Part shown: positions 56,643-64,000 of the stretch, piece by piece | Position numbering within the stretch: the stretch's first letter is position 1 | How the letters are laid out: each line of letters opens with the position of its first letter | Assembly (NCBI GenBank): GCA_030549335.1 | Contig: CM060195.1 | Coordinates: 13,731,501 to 13,795,500 of the forward strand | DNA length: 64,000 nucleotides | Direction: 5' to 3' | Source: Pontederia crassipes | Lineage: Eukaryota; Streptophyta; Magnoliopsida; Commelinales; Pontederiaceae | The notes under the pieces: model-generated | Told to the model about the DNA's origin: nothing | Databases searched by the model: none | What the model saw: only the letters and a program-made list of their open reading frames with translations | Translations under genes and position numbers: made by a program

Positions 56643-57560
56643 GTGGTTTTCCGCAGAGTACCATCAAAGAAGAAAAAGATGATGATATTCTCAGCCAAGG
56701 CAATAAAGATGTTGAACAATAGTTGCCGAGAATTTCTAGCGAGCATCATCAAGAGTGATGTTCAACCCAAACCACTAGAAGAGCTGGAAGTGGTTAAGGA
56801 CTTTCCTGACATATTCCATGATGAGCTCCCGATATTACCTCCGGAAAGAGATATCAACATCCACATTGACCTCATGCTAGGGAAGGCTCCTATCTCAAAA
56901 CCTTCCTATAGAATGGCATTAGCAGAGATGAAAGAATTGAAGGTACAGTTGTAGGAACTATTAGATAGAGATTTCATGAGGCCAAGTGTCTCCCCATGGG
57001 GTGCACCTGTCTTATTTGTGAAGAAGAAAGATGGATCACTAAGATTGTTTATAGACTAGAGGATGTTGAAGAAGGTGACCATTAAGAACAAGTACCCTCT
57101 ACCCAGAATCGATGATCTTTTCGATCTTTTTGATCAATTTTCCACGTCATCGGTCTTCTCAAAAATTGATTTGAGAAGTGGATACCATCAGCTCAGAGTA
57201 GCTGATGAAGACATTGCAAAAATGACCTTTAGATTCAGATATGGCCATTATAAATTTTTGGTTATGCCTTTTGGACTAACAAATGCTCATGCAGCATTTA
57301 TAGAGTTGATGAACAAGATTTTCAAGTCCCATCTCGACAGTTTTGTTACAGTGTTCGTGGAGGATATCCTGATCTATTCATCAAATCTAGAGGAATATCA
57401 AAAGCACTTGCAAATAGTTCTTGAAACTTTGAGACAATGCCAGCTATATGCAAAGTTCTCCAAATATGAATTCTGATTGGAGCAAGTAATGTTTTTGGGT
57501 CACATGGTATCAAAAGAAGAGATCTGACCTAGGCAAGGTGGAAGCTGCCATCAATTAGAA
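56643..57560 (+). pseudogene. Gypsy reverse transcriptase, inactivated
   Basis: Segments: VVKDFPDIFHDELPILPPERDINIHIDL and APISKPSYRMALAEMKELKVQL (56790-56953); after a stop, [34 protein letters not shown] (56959-57057); after another stop, [55 protein letters not shown] and [21 protein letters not shown] (57063-57410). RT copies the retroelement RNA. The catalytic motif, normally (F/Y)xDD, reads FVED, so an essential Asp is replaced by Glu. A stop follows KYEF at 57474, where the usual continuation is a Trp. Three stops and the active-site change rule out function. Confidence 0.92.
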
Positions 57561-58127
57561 AAGGCCAAGACAACGATAGATATTAGAAGTTTCGTTGAAT
57601 TAGCCAACTACTACAAAAGGTCCATGACTTTTCAAAGATTGTCGCCCCTATGACCAAGCTGACCAGGAAAAGAGAAAAGTTCAATTTTACAAAAATAATA
57701 TGAAGATAGCTTCTTGGAGCTAAAAAAAAGATTGACCACTGCACCAGTACTAATAATTCTCACAAGAGTTGAAGACTTCACAGTGTACAGTGATACCAGT
57801 GGATCTGGATTGGACTGTGTGTTAATGCAGCATGAAAGGTTTGTGGCTTATGCCTCTAGACAACTGAAGCCTCATGAGAGGAATTATCCTGCTCATGACT
57901 TAGAGTTGACAGTACTAGAATTTGCTCTGAAGATATGGAGGCACTATTTATATGAGAAAGAATTTGAAGTGTTCATTGATAAAAAAAGTGTCAAATATGT
58001 GTTCGCTCAGAAGGAACTAAACATGAGACAAAGAAGGTGGCTGAAATTTCTGAAAGATTATGGGTTTGACATTCTCTACCATCTAGGAAACGTCTACTCT
58101 GTGGCAGATGTCTTGAGCAGGAAATGA
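57561..58127 (+). pseudogene. Gypsy RNase H domain relic
   Basis: The open part (57714-58127) reads [12 protein letters not shown]...[19 protein letters not shown]...[55 protein letters not shown]...[36 protein letters not shown]. The first Asp (SDTSGSG) and Glu ([11 protein letters not shown]) of the RNase H core are present. TDHKSL is changed to IDKKSV. The tether region before it (57561-57713) is frameshifted. Confidence 0.88.
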
Positions 58128-59160
58128 GAAGGATCAATGGCATGTCTAAGAGTCTACAGGTGAACTCTCATTGAAGAAAGTACTCAGGGGAGGCTGATGA
58201 TGCATTGTGTCATTCAGCTTGAGTTGATAGAAAGAATAGTACGAGCACAGAAAGAAGATTATAGGATTAATGAAGATAGAACCATCAGGTTTCAAGTGGT
58301 TACATGAAGATAAAGAGCTCAAGGAAGAAATTAGTGTGACAAGTCAGAGTTTGCTATCCACCTTGGAACCATCAAAATGTTCAAGGACCTACAAAGGACA
58401 TTTTGATGGAGAGACATAAGAAGAGAGGTGGTAGAATTTGTTTCCAAATACTTGGTCTGCCAACATATCAAGATTGAGCACTAGAAGCCACCAGGACTAT
58501 TGAACCCACTACCTTGTACCTTAGTGGAAGTGGGAGGAGATCACAATGGATTTCATTGTGGATCTCCCAAAGACACAGAAGGGTCACGATGCCACTTGGT
58601 CATCATTGACAGATTGACTAAGTCAGCTCACTTCTAACCTTATAATGTGTGACAGTCAGCTGCAGACATGGTGAAGTTGTATGTTGATGAGATTCTTTGA
58701 TTACATGGGATTCCTATTTCCATTCTATCGGATAGAGACCCGAGATTCACAATAAGATTCTAGAGAGGATTGCAGCATGTATTTAGTACAACGTTATACT
58801 ACAGCATTACATTTCACCCTCAGAGTGATGGGCAAAGTGAAAGAACAATTCAGACATTTGAAGACATGCTCAAAGCATGTGCAATAGATTGACAGGGCAG
58901 CTGGGATGATCATCTCACTCTAGCTTAGTTTGCCTACAACAATAGTTACCACTCCACCATTAAGATGGCTCCATTTAAAGCATTATATGGAAGACCTTGC
59001 AGGTCTCCCACATGTCGAAGTGCAGTTGGTGAAGGAAGACCTCACCTATGAAGAGTATCCTACCGAGATACTAGAGTATGATGAACGTTGATTGAGGAAC
59101 AAAGTGGTGAATATGGTGAAGATTGCATGGAAGCACCACAATGGAACCAAAGTGACATGA
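58128..59160 (+). pseudogene. Gypsy integrase relic
   Basis: Readable parts in shifting frames: a zinc-finger-like segment with RREVVEFVSKYLVCQHIKIEH (about 58420-58485), DFIVDLPKTQKGHDA (58542-58590), DEIL-LHGIPISILSDRDPRF (58687-58750), TTLYYSITFHPQSDGQSERTIQT-EDMLKACAID (58790-58890) and [21 protein letters not shown] (58932-58995). Of the DDE triad, the Asp in DFIVD, the second Asp in SDRDPRF and the Glu of GQSERT are visible. At least six stops or frameshifts separate the parts. No chromodomain can be read before the polypurine tract. Confidence 0.85.
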
Positions 59161-59249
59161 AAACTAGAAGAAGAAATGAAAAAAATATTTTTCAAAACTA
59201 TTTGGCAAGTGTTGTAAGCTATAGTTAAAATTCGAGGACGAATTTTTTT

Positions 59250-59261
59250 AAGGGGAGAGGA
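59250..59261 (+). other. Polypurine tract
   Basis: AAGGGGAGAGGA directly before the 3' LTR start TGTAATACC, the plus-strand priming site. Confidence 0.8.
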
Positions 59262-60485
59262 TGTAATACCTCAGATTTTTTAATTGGACTTAATAGTTAA
59301 TCTAGGCCCAATATCCTTAAGTACCCCTATATATGTTAACCTCTTTTCTCCACCAAAAAGTTTCTTGATGAGTAGAATTTGAAGAGGGAGAACCTGAGGA
59401 ATAAGGAGGAGGAACAAGAGGAAGAAAGAGGAGGAGATCAAACGAGAATTGAAAGGTATGTAAAGGGGATCCAAACCCCTCTCTCCTCTCTCAATGTAAC
59501 ATCCGTGATAGAAAAGACTAGAAAACGATGAAAAAAATGTCTGTCATGCCCGTGCCATTTTATGTCACGGTCGTGACAGAGCAGACACGACCATGACAAT
59601 TGGAGGCACGACCGTGACAAAGGGAATGAATTTTATGGGCTTCTGTCACGGTCGTGATGGTCTGTATCACGACCGTGACAGTGACAGAAACCTAGTATAG
59701 TATTTTAAATGTTATTTTTAAAGTATTAATAGTATAGATATTGATGCTTGTTGACTGTATAAGAACCTAAATACAAGAATTGCATGGACAGTCGTAACTA
59801 GATTAAAATATGAAGATCGAGCGACGCAAATATTTGTTGTTTGAAAGGCATAATGAACCCAATTGTAGATGATGTTACATGTCGACCCTCTATGACCCTT
59901 TATCGGATATTTTTTTGGAATGATCATTACACACATTGGTAACGATGTGTGCATTCCGATGTCGCCCTTTATACATCAGCAACGGTATGTGCATTCTGAT
60001 ATCACCTTCGGGGGAGAGGGGAACACTATCTCCATGGCTTAGCTAACCTATTGAGAGGGCAACGACATAAATCTCAACTATCGAAAGATATAACCTAATG
60101 GAAAGGACCAATTCGATCGAATGGAATAATGTCTCACGCACGTGGAAGTCCAAAGAGTTATGAAGCAATCCTGAAAAAAGTTATGAATGTAATGATTATG
60201 ATAAATGTACTACACTTATATGCCTATAAATTGAATGTGCGATTGTATGAACTTCCATACCTTATGTATTGATTACATGTTTCCATGCTTTTAATTATCA
60301 CATGATGATAGAAATGAATGAATGACATATAGTTAAGACATGACATGCATATTGTTCACTTCTTTTATATAAAGATGATAATACATATTATGTAGGATCT
60401 TGCATGCATGACTTTTACATATTTTAACAGAGGAACCTCTGTACCCTGTATTCATGTAGGTGCATGATGATTGGATGGATGACAA
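59262..60485 (+). repeat. 3' LTR of the Tekay-like element, deleted and truncated
   Basis: It starts TGTAATACCTCAG, like the 5' LTR. About 280-330 bp are missing at about 59496 relative to the 5' LTR (corresponding roughly to 54410-54760). The copy ends near 60485, while the 5' LTR continues a further 300 bp. It keeps the best near-palindromes (59555-59690). Confidence 0.82.
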
Positions 60486-61140
60486 CTCAAATTTTTCAAT
60501 TTTTCATGAATAGTGCATAAAGTTTTTCATTACCTTTCATGAAATTTTCCTCATTAACAACGAAAAAAAGACTTTAGTAGTAGTTTTGCTGTGGACTTGT
60601 CGTCGATTTCTGGGTTGGATAATATTGGTCACGGATAAATCACAATAAATGTGCAGTCCATATATAGGCCTACATTTATGGGCCATGAGACGAAATGGAG
60701 ATATTGGTAAACAAGTGGCCTGGAGGAGCATTCAACTCTTCGCACCTGCTACAAGAATTGGATTGGATGCTGCTGCTTTTTTTAAAAAAGAAAAAAATTC
60801 CATCGCAACTCGCATCTGACAGCTGCTTAACAGGACCAGACAAATCCCTCTATTAATCAAAATCTATTCTCTAAAAGGAAGATATATAACATATCACGAA
60901 AACTGGAAGATTTAATGCTTCGCCTATCGTGTCACATGATACAATTTATTAAAGGCACTCGTACTGTTCCAATCGTCCCCAAACCCGGGGGGTGGGGGGG
61001 GGGGGGGGGGGGGGGGGGGGGATGGTGGGGAACTGGGGATGCTTTATCTCCACTTCCATTTTGTCTGCTATGGATTCTAGTTAAGTCACTCATGCATGCA
61101 TGCTGCAATGGAGGTCCATTCGCTAAATTGTCTTCCAATA
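60486..61140. other. Unassigned DNA with a 28-G run
   Basis: No gene is recognised. A run of 28 G occupies 60994-61021, preceded by CCCCAAACCCGGGGGGT. Open frames across it encode poly-Gly or poly-Pro and are discounted. Run length is unreliable in most sequencing. Confidence 0.5.
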
Positions 61141-61154
61141 GTTAATATGCCACA

Positions 61155-61740
61155 AGACTTTACAACAATGCTGTAAGACGCGGTCCTACCCGGATCGGTG
61201 TCCGGGATTTAAAATGATCCGAGGGTCGGTTGAAATTCGGGAAGGGGTTTGACCAGCTTTGATCCGGTCAAAATCCTGATTCAATCGATCGACCCGACGG
61301 AATTGATCATCTCGGCCGGGTTTGATCATCTAAAATAAAAAAGTTTAAAACATAAAAAATATTTAGACATAATATATATATATTTATTTGAAATTTATAT
61401 TTTATTATCATTTTGTCATGTATATAATTTTTTTTCGATATTTTTTTTATTTATAACCTCATAAGAATCATTTTATTCATGTTAATGACTTAATTTATGT
61501 TACTTTATTATATTATTTAATCTGAATTATTTTATTTTATTTTATTATAGCATATTTTATATTTTTTGTTAAATTAGATATTAGTTATTAATAATATTAT
61601 AACAATCTCTTTAACTTATTTTATTCTTTTATTAATTTATATTATCCAGTCCGACCATTCGGTTAGACTCGTTCTAACCGGTCCGACCTGACCCGTTGAT
61701 CAATCGGGTTGATGGCCGAGCCGGGTCTTATAATATTGCT
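61155..61740. repeat. Possible inverted-repeat element with AT-rich core
   Basis: The left edge (TAAGACGCGGTCCTACCCGGATCGG) and right edge (CCGAGCCGGGTCTTATAATAT) are GC-rich and partly complementary around TAAGACCCGG. They enclose about 300 bp of very AT-rich DNA. Both edges contain CCGG-, CGGGTTTGA- and GACCCG-type phrases. This looks like a short non-autonomous DNA element, but no target duplication could be fixed. Confidence 0.35.
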
Positions 61741-61774
61741 TTATGACCCTTTGTCTTTTCCAATATTGTCTCTC

Positions 61775-62440
61775 CCCCCTCTCTCTCTATATATGTATAT
61801 AAGGCCGCTTCACATACGCTTCACACGAAAAACACTTCACGCGTTTATTTTTCCCATATATATATACACATCCTCTCCTCCCTTTCTCCCTCTTTGGAGA
61901 ACTTATTTGCTGCTGCTGTTTTCATTGGCTTTGTCCGTTGCATATGTTTCTCTTCCATTGGATGGCTTTGAAGGGAATTTTGACGAGTCAGACAGGTATT
62001 GGTCTTTAAAAAATGTTTTATGTTGTGGTTTTTAACAAATCCTGTCTCAAGCTTATGTCTCTTGTTTGTTAAGTTGTTCTTAACCTTCATTTCAGTGCAC
62101 TTCTTACCAATAGTTTCATTAAGCTACCCTATATATATACACACATCTGCTGTGTTAAAAATTGTAAAATACAGAATTATTAGTTTTGTAATGACGACTT
62201 ATTTTTTTTTAAAACAGTTGATAGTTCAAGTGTTTAGGACAGTTCATATAGGATCAATTAATTGTCTGGCGAAGTCTTGATAAGGATCGAATTGTCATGA
62301 AGTCATGTGGATGGGTTGAACTTCAAACAAGACAAAGATTACTTGTACATTTGTCAACTGGTGGATCCTGAAGAGTCAGCAGTCCCAGCCCTAATCAGAA
62401 ACGCTCCTTGCTGAAACAAAGCGTACGTTGCATATTTTAT
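61775..62440 (+). other. Possible decayed gene start or non-coding transcript
   Basis: A CTATATATGTATATAAGG TATA-like stretch (61787-61804) precedes a CT-rich leader. Then comes a frame reading LWRTYLLLLFSLALSVAYVSLPLDGFEGNFDESDR (about 61888-61995), which looks like a signal peptide followed by an acidic mature part. It is followed by CAG/GTATTGG, a possible splice donor at 61996. No ATG stands directly before the hydrophobic segment (CTTTGG where ATGTGG might be expected), although an upstream ATG in frame exists at 61709. I do not recognise the protein, and no convincing second exon was found to 62440. Confidence 0.25.
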
Positions 62441-62889
62441 CAAACGGTATTTTATTTCATTTGTTCTGGCATTGAAATTAATTTGTATTGATTCTGTGGG
62501 GGTTAATTAATTAGTAATTAAAGATGAACCGGGTCGTTGCTAAATGAAGGAAAATGTATTCATGTCCTGTCGCCAACTGATCAAATTTCAAACTCTATCG
62601 AACTTTATCAGTTTAATTCGATGACTTGCTCATGCAACTACGCACGTACTGTGTGTCCAGCTGTACATCGAAGACAAAGAAATTAGGAACCGCAGGCCGC
62701 AGTGAAGTTTGACATTCGCGGCCAGCAATGGAGTCCAAGAGAAATAAGCGGATCAGAGAGTTGAAACAGATGAGCGAGCTCTGATACGTCCATCTGGCTA
62801 AGAAAATCAAGACAATTACTTCAAACTTGTGAGACCTCGATCCTTATATGAGTATTCCAAATTGTCTTTATCTTTGTATTTGTGTTTAC
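62441..62889. other. Unassigned spacer
   Basis: No coding or repeat structure recognised. Confidence 0.35.
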
Positions 62890-64000
62890 ACGCCTTGGGC
62901 GGGTAATGGTTTGATTTATGTGGAGTGTGATTAATAGACTGATTTATAGCACAAAATTGAAAATACAACTAAAAGATATATAATTTAAATTCCTCACTTT
63001 ACTAAACTATAAGTGCATAGATCAGAGTAGTAGACTCGAATGTCGTATTTACAGTGATTTGAAACTAAAGATTCACTAACTAATCTAGATTAATCATACA
63101 CTAAGATAACTCTTTTTTGTGTTTTTATAGTAATTGATATAAAGTGATACTAATAGATATGAAATATTCTTTTAGAAGGGGTTCATTTAATATTCTATTA
63201 TTGAATGAATTAGAACAACTTAGCAATACAAATCAAACCAGATTCAACCTATAAAGACTGCTCTCACAGTGCATTAAAGTTAAAACTAATATCATACTTT
63301 CATATAAATATTAGTTAGGTTGATTCAGCAAGGGTTTCCACTGAAATTAGATTATCATGAAACATCTAGATCAATGCATAAATACAATCAAATCCACAAC
63401 TAGTGCTGATGCTCTTGGTTTATCTCTAAACAATGAGGGAATCTAAAATCAACCTCTCGGCTGCAATTCCAATACGAAATTCACATCAACAAAAGTAAAT
63501 GAATTCATTCTCAGCATGGATTATTTAGAATCAGGAAACGAAACTCAACAGAAATCACAATTGAAATCAAAATCCATAAACTAATTGCTAATGTTCTTGA
63601 TTCACTTATGAATAACAAGAGAATCTAGAATCAGCTTCTCAGTTGCCATTACAAGATGATATTCACATTAGCAAGAAGTAAAATGATGCATTTAGATCTT
63701 GACAAGGATAAAACTAGAAAATAAATGGTGATGCTCTTGACTCATTTCTGAGCAAGAAAGAATCAAACAACAACTTCTCAGTTGTCACTAGAAAATATGA
63801 TTCACATCAACATAAAACTGATTTGAAAACATTCAGAAATGCACTAACATCAATGGCAAAAGTGTTGTTTAATCATCCATCCATAAACATAAATTAAACT
63901 ACTAACCTATCCTAAAGCTAATATTTAGCTCCTCATAAGTGATGAAAATAATAGAAATCAGATGAGGAACAGAATCATTAACATCCTAAAATATAGAAGA
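62890..64000. repeat. Gypsy-like repeat DNA with diverged tandem units, runs off the edge
   Basis: A TAAGTGCATAGATCAGAGTAGTA phrase near 63009 resembles sequence found in Tat/Athila-type gypsy elements. From about 63400 three diverged tandem units begin with GCTGATGCTCTTGG (63403), GCTAATGTTCTTGAT (63587) and GGTGATGCTCTTGAC (63727). Each continues with a TCTCAG/GTTGCCA- and TTCACATCAA-like phrase. Unit length is about 140-185 bp. No coding sequence. Confidence 0.45.

Larger units (their letters stand above)
54163..60485 (+). mobile_element. Tekay/Del-like Ty3/gypsy element, decayed
   Basis: Order: 5' LTR (54163-56103), damaged initiator-Met primer site, gag remnant, reverse transcriptase, RNase H, integrase, polypurine tract (59250-59261) and 3' LTR (59262 to about 60485). 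The LTRs belong to the same family as the solo LTR at 50872. The internal region is only about 3.2 kb, so most of gag and protease has been deleted. The RT sequence places it near Tekay/Del chromoviruses. Its right end is truncated, so no target duplication can be read. Confidence 0.85.

Overview
This window is plant nuclear DNA, and I infer a monocot. It holds one clearly intact host gene and a dense, nested set of transposable elements. The gene, at 31249-33093 (+), is an intronless dyskerin/CBF5 pseudouridine synthase. Its first half is GC-rich and its second half AT-rich, a 5'-to-3' gradient typical of monocots. Its promoter-proximal region carries telo-box motifs. I see no convincing tRNA, rRNA, snoRNA or CRISPR. 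The species cannot be named from the sequence.

Layout, left half. 1-3200 is AT-rich with a decayed Ty1/copia gag. 3200-11340 is the minus-strand LTR and long non-coding internal region of a SIRE/Maximus-like copia element. It was later hit by a 716-bp hairpin Mutator-type element (7396-8111, 9-bp target duplication) and a CACTA element (8180-9647, 3-bp duplication). 11341-12255 is the end of a plus-strand chromovirus, 12256-12834 a Tekay-like LTR piece, and 12835-17245 an Athila/Tat-like element with two LTRs. 17246-21860 is a minus-strand chromovirus 5' half split by a CACTA element (18247-20840, 3-bp duplication). 21861-22432 is another Tekay-like LTR fragment. 22801-28759 is a complete-ended FAR1/Jittery-type Mutator-like element with about 200-bp inverted repeats and a perfect 9-bp duplication, but a mutated transposase. 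29028-30336 is a third LTR of the Tekay-like family.

Layout, right half. CBF5 occupies 31249-33093 and its 3' region runs to about 34.7 kb. AT-rich DNA with a copia reverse-transcriptase relic follows. 37295-50132 is best read as one large CACTA element with eroded ends. It carries TNP2-type and TNPA/Transposase_24-type genes and a run of tandemly repeated exon-like modules, and it has itself been invaded by a second CACTA end and a minus-strand gypsy element. 50872-52842 is a solo LTR with a perfect 5-bp duplication. 54163-60485 is a Tekay/Del-like gypsy element of the same family with recognisable reverse transcriptase, RNase H and integrase, all broken. 60.5-64 kb is mixed repeat DNA with a poly-G run, a possible but unrecognised exon near 61.9 kb, and gypsy-like repeats at the right edge.

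The elements do not form a functional system with the gene. The order of nesting gives a relative chronology, and the target duplications prove several insertions directly. Nearly every element coding region carries stops or active-site losses, many of the kind left by cytosine deamination. The most interesting items are the LTR-borne arrays of near-palindromes built on TGTCACG/CGTGACA, the tandem exon-like modules in the CACTA element, the hairpin Mutator-type element, and the sharp composition step inside CBF5.
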